The translations under genes and the position numbers were made by a program. Positions 1 through 12,101 of a stretch of 64,000 bases of DNA are shown one piece after another. The notes under the pieces are model-generated. The model did no database searches. It saw only the letters and a list, made by a program, of their open reading frames with translations, and had not been told where the DNA came from. This stretch comes from Calonectria ilicicola (taxonomy: Eukaryota; Ascomycota; Sordariomycetes; Hypocreales; Nectriaceae): assembly GCA_020809705.1 (NCBI GenBank), contig CP085828.1, positions 1,798,001-1,862,000 on the forward strand. Direction: 5' to 3'. The number at the start of each line of letters is the position of its first letter. Position 1 is the stretch's first letter.

Positions 1-643
1 CGAAAAATCCTTGAGGCATAACAATGCTACGTTATGCCTCGCCCTCTAATCTAGCCAGGACGCAACCTCGACAGGGATTCACAGAAGCTGATCCCTGTTT
101 CAGGTCCTGAGGGGAATAAACAGGACCAAACGTGGGCTCTGGTGGTGCCATGCTTAATCCGGATCCGGAATAAGGCACGAAACAACTAGCTGGACTCACT
201 GCGTGGGTGTGGAGCGGGGACAGTGCGGGACAGTATGGACTGACACTCTGTCAACTGTCGAGTGGCCCCAACGCTGGTGGTGCTGACTCGCTGCAGAGCT
301 ACGGCAGAGCCTCAACATTCACCACACCGTGAACGGACCTCTCTGATGGTACAACGCTGCCCACCGCATTCCCCAGAATAGCCATGATACTTCAACGAGA
401 CAGAATTGCTTAATCCACTGCCTTAGCACTTTTCAGATTCTCGGGTTGCTTGCCCATTTCGCCAAGGCGGGGTGTCTGTGTTGAACCAAAAATTACGGTG
501 TTGGGGCTAGTTGCCTTGACGCCTCAGACACAAGCACGACACATCTCACGGGTCACCACCTCGAACCTGCGCCCGAGCTTCTGAAACCGGGCCAAACAGC
601 CACCTGCAGCCGCCTTGACATTTGACTTTTGACGACAAGCGCC
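1..643. other. Upstream region of the TBCD gene
   Basis: No coding region can be supported here. The stretch precedes the cofactor D start codon and probably holds its promoter and 5' leader. The only clear structure is a perfect 10-base inverted repeat near the left edge (listed separately). The last 100 bases are pyrimidine-rich and lead to an ATG in a good context (gcgccATGg). Confidence 0.6.
13..40. repeat. Perfect inverted repeat (10 bp arms, 8 nt loop)
   Basis: GAGGCATAAC at 13-22 is followed by an 8-base spacer and its exact reverse complement GTTATGCCTC at 31-40. It could fold as a hairpin in RNA or bind a dimeric protein. It sits about 600 bases before the cofactor D start codon, so its owner is uncertain: it may be the tail of a gene left of the window. 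Confidence 0.7.
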
Positions 644-3600
644 ATGGACGCTCCCGAGGCCGACTTTGACATCAAACTCCAGAAGATCTCTGCTGATCTG
701 CTCAGCGACTTTGACCGCTCTCTCCACAATTTTCTGTGGAAATCCGATGGCCATGGAGGGTCCAGGGTTCGCTCGCGAGTCAGAGCCAAGGAGACGTTTC
801 GGCTGACCTCGAATGTGCGTTTATCGGTTGCTGGGAACATGGCCAACCCCCGTCCCCCCCTCTATCTTGCCATTTGTTGACAATTGGTAGCTTCTTGACC
901 CATTCCAGGAGCTCCCTCAGTTGCTTGACCCATATCTGCCCAAGTGGATTCCTCAACTTGCAGAAGCATTTCTCAAGCACCTACAGACTCGGCACCGTGG
1001 CAAGTCTCTATCATCTCGATCAAAGTTGCTGGTCTCTATTGAATTTGCTATTTGTAAGATTTTGTACACATTTTGCAAAATTAGAGGAGAGAAGGTCATT
1101 GTTCACTTCTTGAATGTGGAGACTAAATATCTCGAGCTTCTTCTTCTTGCCATCGAAGAATCAGAACAATCCTCAGAGGACAAAGATTCTCTGACCAAGT
1201 GGTCATGGGAAGAACGCTATGTTGTCCTTCTTTGGCTTTCGCATTTGCTGCTGGCCCCCTTTGACCTATCTACCATCTCTTCCGTTGACTTGCAAGATAT
1301 CACGACGCCCGATATCCAAGGGTTTAAATGGCCAGAAAACCTACCAGCTATTACTGTCAGAATGATACCCCTCGCCATTAAGTATATAAGCACACCAGGA
1401 AAGGAGAGAGACGCTGCCAAGGCACTCCTGGTCCGGATGGCAACCCGGCGGGACATGCAGCAACTTGGTATTTTAGAGAGTCTTGTTCATTGGTGTCTGG
1501 CCTCTCTTAGGCCCCAGAAAGATGCCCCTACGCAAACAACGTACTTTTACCTTGGAGTTTTGTCCTTCCTTGCTGGTGTATTGCGGGCTTCGTCAGAAAC
1601 GTCCGATATGGACGCTTATCTGCCATCCATCTTTTTCACCGTCCACGCCATCTCAACGACTGATGATGAATTTTCAAAGGCTATTGTTTCCTTTGCTATG
1701 GCAAGGAAGATGATTCTCAAAGTCCTCCGGACTGTGATTGTTTTGCTACTTCGAAAGACCCCACAGGATATGACGAGTATAGAGTTGACAGAATCAGCCA
1801 TTGGTTACCTTCTTGATTCTGTTGCGGACAATGATACACCAGTTCGGTTTGCAGCAAGCAAGGCGCTCAGCATCATCACTTTGAAGCTCGAACCCGACAT
1901 GGCATCACAAGTTGTCGAGGCCGTCCTTGAATCACTTAACCGTAATGTCCTTTGGAGCAAATCAACAGGATCCAGACCAGTCAGAGATCTTTCTGCAGTG
2001 AATAACATCGAGTGGCACGGCCTAATGCTCACGCTGTCGCACTTGCTATATAGGCGCTCTCCTCCTGCTGGGCAGCTGTCCGACATTGTACACGCTCTCC
2101 TGTTGGGATTGTCCTTTGAGCAACGAAGCATATCAGGAGGGAGCGTTGGCGCTAATGTGCGTGACGCAGCGTGCTTCGGTATATGGGCATTAGCCCGGCG
2201 TTACACGACTCAGGAACTTCTTGCAATTCCTACGCATTCTGTATTTGCAGCAAAGGCTCACCCAGCTTCCAGCTCCATCCTGCAGGTACTTGGTACTGAA
2301 CTCGTCGTCACAGCATCACTGGACCCTGCAGGAAACATTAGACGTGGATCATCCGCTGCCTTGCAGGAGCTTATAGGTCGACACCCTGATACGGTCGAAC
2401 AAGGAATTTGGGTTGTACAGGCCGTTGACTACCATGCGGTCGCCAGACGATCAAGAGCCATTGAAGAAGTGGCGGTGAGTGCAACGAGGCTGGCCAATCA
2501 GTATGGAGAAGCCATAATCGACGCTATTCTCGGATGGAGGGGAATTGGCGATTTGGACGCACTGTCTAGGCGAGTATGCGGTTCTGCTTTTGGTGTTTTG
2601 ACGCTTGAGCTATCCAGTAATGGGTCATCGGACCCATTGACACGTTTCAAGAGCTCATTTGAGCGAGTTGAAGCACAACTTAAAACACTGAGATCTCGTC
2701 AAGTGGAAGAACGTCACGGATTATTGCTGTGCCTTGCAGCGACATTGGATAAATTTCCTTCCTTTGTGAACCCTGGGGCTGCAATTTCTCCATCTCTACT
2801 TCACAACATCCTATCGTTGGCAACTGCGATTCTGGAAGATCTCCAGTCCGCAGCATATCGAAAGGTCGAGCTTCTTGCGGAAGCCGCCAGCCGACTTGTG
2901 GTTGCACTAATTCCAGTCCTTCGTATCGCTATCCTAGGGAGCCCTTCCGAACTTCTACCAACTGGCCACGAGATACTATCTATACAGGACGAGTCAGGCT
3001 ACTTGACTCTCGTGTCAGCACTTGACTCGGCAGATAGTGTGGACGACCAGGTTGCGCGATTTGTTTCTTCGTTACGCTCCATAATCCCAACCTGGCTTAA
3101 CAGAAACGAAGCAGAAAGCATCGAGCCAGCTGCGGAGGCTGCACTAGCTCTGCTCATCTTCTCCCAACCCGGAGATCGAAGAAATATTCTGGGAGAATGG
3201 GCCGAGAAAGTTCAACATAAACCAACCAGTCGTACTGAGGCCCACGGGAATGGTTACTTCCTAGCTTTGGCTATTGCCCAACCCCTTGCCGCGCTCTCTG
3301 GTGATGTAGCCTCCAATTCCATCTTGCAACGATGGAATTGGGATCAGGAAGTTGATACCCGGGTTGCAATTTTACAGAGCCTTACCCAGAGTCGCATTCT
3401 GTATCGCAAGCCGATGGAATTCTTGGACCTGATTGTAGATGGCCTTGATGACTACACTATTAATGCAAGAGGCGACGTTGGTTCTCATGTCCGCGTTCAA
3501 GCCCTTAAAGCAGTTAGGAAACTATGGAACAACCTGGACGATGCGACCGCAAATGGTCAATGGGCAGAGGCATCAGTTCAGACCCTCTTTTTCAGCACGC

Positions 3601-4428
3601 TTCGTCTCTCCGCAGAGAAACTCGACCGAGTTCGCCCGGAAGCTCAAGCTGCAATCGCACTAGTTCTAAAAGATAGGTTTGTATCGGAATGCCAAGGTTA
3701 CGACCATAGGGTTTTGCTAACGATGACACAGCCATTCGGCACGTTTCCGTGAACTCACTTTCTCCTCCAAGACCTATTTTCACACCCTGTTGCAACTCCA
3801 CTCCTTGGACTACTTGCGGCCCCAGCTTCGCGACTTGGCGGTCGCAAATCCGAAAGCTTGGATGGCGGAGCTGATGGCTGGGTTTGTCACTTCTGCCGAC
3901 ACAGGCAACGAAGATCTGGTCATCGCTAGCCGCGCAGCCCTTGCCGACTATTGTGACGATAGGGTCGAGAATCTTGAAGTGATTTGCGAGGCTCTCTACG
4001 AGAACCTTAAGACGAAGACTGGTCAGGATAGAGTGTTGGTTCCAACTCTGGAAATCATCGCGTTTCTATTCCATGTCGGCTACTTTCAGAAAAGCACTAC
4101 TAATTTCCGCACGCTGTGCTTGCGAACACAAAAGGCCGCGTACAAGACGGGCAACGTACGTAAGCTCGAGGCCTGCGTCAAAGTCTACGCCGGGGTCGCA
4201 GCCATGGCGATTCGGGAAGAAACCCGGGAGGGTGTTCATGAGGCCCGGAAGCGGCTAGGAGCGCTTTTCGTCCATCCATGGCCTCGGGTCCGAAACATGG
4301 TGGTTGATGCACTCTGGGGTCTTTTGGGAGACGAGGAGGAAACCGCACAACGGTTGAAGGGAGTTGATTGGGGTCAAGCAGCGAAACCCCAGATTAAGGC
4401 TTTGGTAGAGGATCTGCGACTGGGATGA
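644..4428 (+). CDS. Tubulin-folding cofactor D (TBCD/Cin1 family)
   Basis: This HEAT/armadillo-type chaperone captures beta-tubulin and builds the cofactor complex that makes or recycles alpha/beta-tubulin dimers in the cytosol. I join three exons: 644-814, 909-3676 and 3732-4428. The first intron (GTGCGT...CCAG, phase 0) and the second (GTTTGT...ACAG, 55 nt, with a GCTAACG branch site) together give 1211 residues, close to human TBCD at about 1190. The first junction creates N-ELPQLLDPYLP, matching the family's PQLLDPHL motif. The second joins KDS to HSARF and leads into the TFCD C-terminal domain (LRPQLRDLAV onwards). Without the second splice, exon 2 hits a stop at 3752. The body is a long run of amphipathic helices typical of HEAT repeats, with no membrane segment or signal peptide. 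The ATG at 644 is chosen for its context and continuity. No paralogous neighbour suggests special regulation. Confidence 0.93.
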
Positions 4429-7400
4429 TAAGAAATGGAGTTGCTTGCGTGATGTGAGCGAGAGGTGGTAGGGTTACAGCAGCCAAGCCATCAAAGACAT
4501 GCATTGTGCCTAAAGAGTGACTGTCCGTAAGGCCGAGAGAAGTGACCAATACCACGTCTCTGGTATGCTCAAGCTGGGACGAATCGATCGTGAAGGCAGA
4601 AAATTTTACGTACTACGAGGGGAATGTGTAGCCGCATGCGGAAGGTAGGTAACGAAAATTGTACCCTAACTCCCCGCAATCTTTCCAACACGGAACCATT
4701 TGATAAGTGGTCTAAGTACTTTCGGTAAGAAGCTTGCCAGCAAGCTTTTTTCCAGTCCATAGTCGGGGTAGTTATCGAGGACGATGCTCCTAGGATGAGG
4801 GGAGAGGTGGAGTCCGCGATATCGAGGTCACGTATTCGGAGCAGACCGCTAGGCTGGGCTGATTTGATGACGAACTGCTGGCCCGAGAGGACGAAGATGG
4901 GGGCAGATCTCAATTACACAGAGATATTCGGGGCCTGGTTGACGTCGATACCAGCCCTTTGAGTTTGGTAGTGCCCGTCGAGTGCTCGCCGCGCGCCTAG
5001 CTCGGTCCAGCCCAGTCCAGCCCAGTTAAGTGGAAAGAGAACCGTTGAGCACACCGCCGCCGGTGACGACCAGACCAGTGGGGGTGGTCATGGCCGAGTA
5101 GAGTTTGATGGCCCTGTAAACCCATGAGTCGCACTGGTCAAGGATGGCGATTGGACCCGATGAAGCCTAGCCGTGCAGAGATAGACCGCACTGCTGGGAT
5201 TGACAGCCACTGGGCGGTCACTTGAGGTCAAGGGATGTGGGATGTGAGGGGAAGCACCGGTCGTCGACGGCCCCAAGCTAGAAGGCTTCTAAACTTGATT
5301 CCAAAGGAGGAGGTGTTGTAGCGAGGCCAACGTCTTGAGCAACTCACCAATCAGCCACTTCGCCAGTCCACGATGAAAACTCTAAAGCGACATCTGTCAG
5401 TTACAGCGAGCAAGCAAGACCCCAGCAGGATACTGGTGATTGTGCGCACCCATCCGAGACATCAAAACCCCCGCACCAATGATGTTGGCGTTGGTCTTGA
5501 ACCTGTTTAGTCACAGAATCGACTGTTGGGGACCCCCCGGTATAAGCCCGGGCCCGGCGGTGACCATGCTTCGTTGAGTGAGCTTATATGTGGATGTTAA
5601 TGTACCAGCATGAAGACGGGAGCTTATACGTGCAGATGCAAAAGCAAAGGCCAGAGCCAGGGAGGTGAGAAGGAGTAGGCTTAGCTAGCACTCTGGTCTT
5701 CAATGCATTAGGCATAGTTGGAATCAAAGGCCGCTCAGTTTGCAAGGAGAACTGTGCGGCATCAGAATCGATCTCCCGATGCGAATTACACGGCCGAAGT
5801 ATCTTGCAACGTGCGCCGAAACCTCGGGGTGAGACATGACAGGGACCCAAAGTGAAGGTTAACCGAGGCCGTCTTTCGACTTGGTGTCGTGATACTTTTT
5901 CCTGGTTCCTTGCGCTGGCGGAAACTCTCTCAAGGCTCACTTTTAGATAAGTGTCAAGATGATCGGGCCGTGGTGGCAATCTCCAAGTCATCGGTAAGCC
6001 TCAAATGAGATCATCCATGGGGCAGAAGCGTGCCACTAGTTATGAGTGGGTGGTTTTTTTTTTTTTTTACAGGCGAAGTCGAGTAATCGGACCAGAGTTG
6101 TCTATCTAGGGGCCCCCCTGGTGGATGCTTCGAGATGTGGTAAACTGGGCTGGTGGCGGAATGATTGCGGAGGCATGACGTTGGTTAGCCATGTGTGGGT
6201 GCACGCCATGCGACGCAAATTTCCCTCGCTGTCCTACAATGGAAAAAAAAAGGATGAAACGAAATGAAGATTGTGCTTATTTTTATCTATCCTGTTTTCT
6301 GTCGCTATCCGTTCTTATGCTTGAAGTGTTTTTTCTCACTCATGTGGGTAGGCTGGCTGAGAGAGGCAGGGGCCGTTGCAGCCGAGAGATGCCATGATCC
6401 ATCCTCCTTCATCTTGCTCGATGCGGGATGGATGGGTGGGCGGATGGATGGATGGATGGATGGATGGATGGATGGATGGAGATGGATGGATGGATGGATG
6501 GATGGATGGAGATGGATGGATGCAGCCTTGGCCATCGTGTAGGTGTCTCCCGTAACTTTGCGTCGATGCAGTGTGCAGGGGGCTCCTGTGGCAAGCCTCC
6601 GTATCCCACTCGACTCTTTTGGCCATATATCCCACATTTGGGGGTCGCGGGTATGGTGCTGGGTGTGCCAGGCGAGTTACAGGGGGGGCGAGGCAGCTCA
6701 CGGAGGAGATAAGGCAAGGGTGGAGAGTGGTGGTGAGTGTGCTCAGCGGAAATGGAAATCTGCCAAGCCTGGGCCAAGATTACACGCAGTAATCATTGCG
6801 GGTGGTTACTGATAAGGACATGGGCTGTTGTGCCAGTGCCCCCAAGGAGCCCCAAGCAGGGCCCTGAAGCTGAAGGATGAACGGGTTGGGAACGCAGTCA
6901 ATAAGCGAGCGTCTAATGATTATGAAGCGCCAGGATTGGAGCCAGGATATTTTTAACGAAACAATTTGACATGTCGCATCTGGGGGAGGAAGCAGCCCAG
7001 CTCGCTATATGACAGAGTCGGACCCGTGGTGGGCCGGTTTGACCAAGGGCCTGGGATTAGTGGGTACCTGACGCTGAGGGCCGGCCGACGGACATCACTT
7101 CTGTCTTGAAGTTGCCTCGGTGCTTTTTTGCTTTGGACGACGTTGGCCAAGAGCCCTCATCCATGCAGCCCGTAAAAGAGTGCACTCGACGACGCATCAC
7201 AAACGTCGCCTGCCTGCCTGCCTGTATGCACTCACTTTGGCACACTCGGCAATCACGCCCGGAATCATCAGCTCCATCTGCGCGGTCATGATGGTGCAGA
7301 TCCATCAATGTCTACGGTAGTACATCATACATAAAAAAAAAAAATCGTGGCAGCACATGCTTGCGCGCTGCTGGCAAGCACCAGGCCCGTCCCAGCAGAG

Positions 7401-10400
7401 CGGCCAGAGGAGGGTCGGGACATGGGACTGAGAGCGTGGAGCAGCCAGTCGGATGTAGACGCGATTCCGCTTGGGGGAGGGAGAATTGTGACCCTGGATA
7501 GACGAATTGCTCGATCGAGGCAATGTTGGCCGGGGGCGAGCTCGAGAGGGAGGGTGGTGCGGGAGCACAACGGTTGTCGCTCCCAAGTCGAGCCTCAAGA
7601 GCGACGGCGACCACTCAATGCGCAGGGAAAAAGGCTGCCTACTTGCTCCGATCACAAACCCGGCTCGGCGACGAGTACGACATTGTCGCGTGATGTGCGT
7701 CGCAGGGATCCATCCAACGGGACATCTGGGACCTGACCAGCCTGGGCATACCTGGGGAGCAAAGGGACCACCCAGATTGGATGCTCTGTCTGGATGGGTG
7801 TGGCTCCTTCTGGAGGAGTCCTGGCCCTTGATGCGCCATGCCATGCAACTAGGGCCTGGTCCCCCCAGCCATCCAAGCCATCGAACCAGGAGAGCGTGCG
7901 CGCTGCACACAAACCCCACCTGCAATTGCATGCTGCAGAATCGATCCTCAGCTCCCTCTTCCAATTTGGACCACCGAAGGGGTGAAGCAAAACTCACATT
8001 TCCCACCCCGGCTATGTACTTGGTACTGCGGTCGTCGTGTAGATAACGGCAATCGATATCTCGTCGGAACCGTCAAATGGTCTGATTTAGTAACCCGTCT
8101 AGTAATGGCGCTGCTGATAGCTGAGCTGCACGACCGACCATGTGCCGGCCTGCGCCTACAGACCAGAGGCTGTCACCGCCGCCAGCTCCTCTCCACTTAG
8201 CATGCAGTGATGAAGATTGGCGCATTTCCTTGCGGGGCTTCAGCAGGACGCAGTCAGCCTTGAGTGATTCATTTTGTCTCGGCCCAGAGCTGAAGGTCGC
8301 CTCTCAGATTGGGTGTATAATCAGCAATTGTCACAAATGGCTGTGACTATTTGCTCAATCACAGCGTTTCTTTATCATTGATCACACTAACACAGCTCCA
8401 GAAAAAAAAGGCCTCACAGGAGGCTGTCTGGTCCTTAGCTTCCCTAGAGCCTTATCCCGGCTCTCGCTCTTTTTTTTCGGTACCGAGGACCAGAGTAGTA
8501 CCCCATCGGCGGAGAAGAATCCGCCCAGACATTGGATCGAGATGGCTTTTCACACAAAGAAAGCCCGCAAGCTCAGTTCATAGTGTGTGCCTAGTGCTTG
8601 CGCTTCTGGCTTCTGACCTCTGGCCGCTGGCGCTGAAGATCAAATCCAGGCTGGCTGAACATCAACTGTGATCCACTGTGCTGCGTCGTCACCTACGCTG
8701 ACCTGTGCGTGTGTCGGTCTCTAGTTTTGGCTGACACGACCCCTCCCCCCGCCGTTGATTCAGTTCAGGTCAAAGTTCCGCCGTCACGGGAGAAGATCAG
8801 CACCCGTCCGTTAACTAGTGTTTACTTTTTGTTCTTTTCGACTTCTTCAGCGGTCGTCGGGGTTCACCTCAGTGGCATGCACATCAGTGCGCGACATCCC
8901 GCACCGTTGACCTTCAAGGCTGCTGCTTCCCGCCTCGGCTGCAAAACCCCGGTGGTACGCTGCCCTGTCCCGGCCATCTCGCCTGGCTTGCCTGCTTTCA
9001 TGCTTCGTTGGCGGTTGGGTGAGGCTTGACGGCTGGCTGCGGCGGCCGCGGAGCGAGCTGACGAAAATACCGGACGTAGTGGTTCCGGCTGAACCCCATC
9101 CCACCAACGCACCGCTATTTGCCCCCCTCCAAACAGAGCTCTTGGTGCCATGCCGCAAAAGTGAAGCTCTCGGGAGCGGGAATGCGGATCGCCTCGCCCT
9201 GTCTCTCCATAGTGCATCTCAAAAAAAGATATGAGACATGGCTCGGGTGGCCGCCTTCACTAGCAACCTTATTGCTGACCTCAATGCAGCGGCTGCTGTC
9301 AGACGGGTTGAACAGGGCTTTTTGGATGGATGGCTAGAGGATCTGGGCATGGTCTGATTTCACACCCGTCATCCTGAACACAGACCAAAGAACCAAGGTC
9401 AACAGGGATGTCGGAGGAAGTACAAAGACAGGACCGGATCGCGGTGGCTTTTCTCAAGCTAGCCTATCTGCTCGTCCGGAGTACCAGGTCTAAGAGGAGG
9501 AGCAGCCGGCGACTAAGCAAGTAAGTCGAGGAAAAGTCGGGAAAAACCCGTCATCACTCGTCTCCGCCCATGCTGAATGTCGACAGCCCCAGTCCGTCCT
9601 TGCCTCCTCGACGCGCTAGGCCAACGAGTTCTGGCGGAGCCTGTACCCATCCTTGGTTGGCTTAGGCCCATCCCATCCTTTCCTGGGACCACACCCCCAG
9701 ACAACCAGCCAGAGGTTCCCAAGAGGGCTTTGCAGGCCCCCAAACGGCAAAAAAGACCCTCGGCGGGCGTTCGCCTCTACGGCCCACGCCTGTACAAAGC
9801 CCAGCCGGGGGCTGCGGGCTTGGGGGGCTACGGGCGACGGGCGCGGTCCTGTGTGCGACTTGACGACTCGACGCTAGGCCCGATAGGCTTGTCTGGGGGT
9901 CTCGATTTGCCCACATTCACTCCCATGCCCACGACCTCGCCTCCGCAATATCTTGCGACCAGCCGCACCTTGTCTGCACCCACCTTTTGACACCTGCTCT
10001 GTTTTCATTCTTATTCACCTACAAGGCTGCTGGTTGTCGACCTCGCCTTGTCCATCCGTGCTACCGGCGATTCGCTTTCCCGGCTTCGACTTAGACGATA
10101 TCGACTCTGCCTCTTTTCAGCTTCGCCAGCATTGCGCTCGAGCTCGCGACGATTCACCTATCTCCCCCAGCTTCATCCGCGACTTTGATTCTCCTCCTCG
10201 CCCAGGTTTAGCTCTGCACTCGACATCCAGGTGCCCGGCTCAACCTACGACTTCACCTCTGCGTCTCTAATGCTGCTACATCGCCTTGGGCTGCTGCTTT
10301 AATGCATTCGACGCTTGCTCTGTCGCCGTCGCCACAGCTTCTGCCCCAGTGCCACTCTCGGCCGCCTCATGCCAGCCTGAATCCCCGACCTGGACACCAA

Positions 10401-10536
10401 CAAGCGCATCTGATCCAGCCGTCTGCGCTATCGGCGCTGTGAGCTTCCGACTGGACCTCGAAGTCCACCTTGTTTCGCCCACCTCGCTCGTCGGGCCCTC
10501 TGCGGAGGACGACGAGCGCGGACCGCCTCCTTCATT
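4429..10536. other. 6.1 kb gene-poor interval
   Basis: I cannot support any gene here. Many open frames exist on both strands, but they are rich in Pro, Ser, Arg and His, overlap one another, and resemble no family; they look like by-products of GC-rich sequence. Visible structure: an 8-base-arm palindrome at 4730-4747 (AAGCTTGC-CA-GCAAGCTT), two tandem copies of GTCCAGCCCA near 5005-5024, a T-run near 6055, and a GGAT microsatellite at 6426-6522. The last 500 bases (about 10000-10536) are C/T-rich and probably form the promoter and leader of the downstream receptor gene. The leader contains upstream ATGs, for example at 10286, that could act as uORFs. Confidence 0.55.
6426..6522. repeat. Interrupted (GGAT)n microsatellite
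   Basis: About 97 bases of GGAT tetranucleotide repeats, interrupted twice by GGAGAT and once near the left end by GGGTGGGCGG. The repeat is open in several frames, giving artefact peptides such as MDGW/WMDG on one strand and HPSI on the other. A length-polymorphic locus is likely. A shorter relative of the same unit occurs at 61611-61628. Confidence 0.9.
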
Positions 10537-12101
10537 ATGTCGCTCTACTCGGATCCTCCAGCTCTCCGCGCATTCAAGTACGACAAACCTACACTGCTGG
10601 TATGCTGGTGGACAACTTCATTCTGCACCCTCATCATCCTCCTTCGGCTCGCCGGTCGCTTCATTCGAACCGAACGATTATTTAGAGAAGATCGCATCGC
10701 CGCTCTCGCCCTAATCCCATTGTACCTACGCATGGGATGCGTTCACTATATCCTCCTCTATGGCACTAACAACGCTGATTTCGACGGCATTGTACTTAGC
10801 GAAGACCAATTGCGGAGGAAAGAGATCGCTAGTGGCCTGGTATTGGCTAGCCGGATCTTTTACGCAGCAACGTATGTGGCGCGCATATCATTTCCCAAAG
10901 CTCCCTTGGCTAACCTCGCTGCTGTAGATTATGGATCCTCAAGGGAGCCATTCTTGAGTTCCTTTGCCGATTGACTCTCACTACTTGGGAGCATGCTTGG
11001 CAAACAACATTACGCGTCATTCGCATCATTCTCTTTATTACCTTTATCGCTGTGGTCATCAGTGACTTTGTTGAATGCCAGCCTTTCAGCCACTATTGGC
11101 AAGTATTGCCAGATCCCGGTGGCCGATGCCGACAGGGCTATGTGCAACTCATTACTATGGCCGTTTGCAATGTCTTTACTGACCTCCTACTCGTCATTTT
11201 CCCCGTGCCAATCATCGTTACCAGCTCGATGACTGTGAAGAGGAAGGTTCAGCTTGTTTTGCTATTTTCTCTTAGCTTGTCGGTTGTGGGCGTCACGCTT
11301 TATCGAGTCCCCAATATCATTCGCGAGGACGGCCGACAACAGTACCGATCCCTCTTGGCATCGGTTGAGCTCCTGTTTGCAACAGCCGCCGCGAATTCCT
11401 TGGTACTGGGCTCGTTTATGAGAGACAGGGGCCTCAAAAAGCAAAAATTCCGTCGAACTTCAATTGCCGAGTCGTATGAGCCGACGATTCAGCCTGTGAG
11501 AAGACCAACACTCCATCGCCACTGGGGCAGTGACGAAGACCTTGTGCGAGACCTTGGCATGACGGTTGAACCTGAGCTCCGCAACCAACCTGAAGAGGGT
11601 GCCGGGCAATACACCCCCGCCCCAATCATCAAGAAGCTGGACCAAGATCTCGCCCGATGGCAATTCCCCCAGCGCCAACGGAGCAACGCCGAGCATAGCG
11701 ATGACTCGCTGCTCCCGCACGACCCCCTGTCTCAATCTGCGAATGGGTCTCTCAATACACCAAGGCGCGTTTCGTTCTTTGATGTTGGTGGCTTGTTGGA
11801 TCCTCCCCGCGAGAGCATCGGAAGTCACCGACGTGAGAGTCATTCCTCCTCCAACGGCTCGGGACCATCTCACTCCGCCCCAGCTGCGTCCGTGGCAGCT
11901 GGTACTGGAGGCTTACGGCGCGGTTCCACAACCTTGCTCCAGGACATTGGTGGCTTTTTAGGGCCTCGACACTCCAGAACTAGGTCCCGAATTGAAGGGA
12001 CCGAACTTGAAACAATACCGCAGTCTCGGCAGGAGTCGAATCAGCCTCCTCAGATAAAATCTGAGCTAGAGCTGAAAGACCCTAGCGGCCTTCTGGCATG
12101 A
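10537..12101 (+). CDS. Seven-transmembrane fungal rhodopsin-domain (PTH11-like) protein
   Basis: This is an integral membrane protein of the large fungal rhodopsin-domain family, which includes PTH11-type putative receptors. Exons 10537-10871 and 10928-12101 are joined across a 56-nt intron (GTATGT...GTAG, branch GGCTAAC), giving 502 residues. The junction reads FYAAT-LWILKGAILEF. Hydrophobic segments fall at roughly 19-40, 53-76, 98-121, 138-160, 183-207, 219-239 and 252-275. The loop after segment 4 has the family hallmark ECxPF...W...GxC (Cys162 and Cys179), probably a disulfide pair. Residues 276-502 form a long hydrophilic, Ser/Arg/Pro-rich cytoplasmic tail with repeated R-R-x-S/T sites. 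There is no CFEM domain at the N terminus, so it is not a classic Pth11. The ligand cannot be told from sequence, and G-protein coupling is unproven for most of the family. Confidence 0.87.

Noticed and set aside
6305..6777. Reverse-strand frames encoding HPSIHPSI repeats
   Set aside because: They are direct translations of the GGAT microsatellite in several phases, not genes.
7305..8006. 233-codon reverse-strand frame in the gene-poor interval
   Set aside because: It is rich in Pro/Ser/Arg/Cys, is overlapped by several equally open frames, and shows no recognisable domain.
10286..10714. 142-codon + strand frame overlapping the receptor start
   Set aside because: It ends inside the receptor gene in another frame. 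It may be a uORF in the leader but is not supportable as a separate gene.
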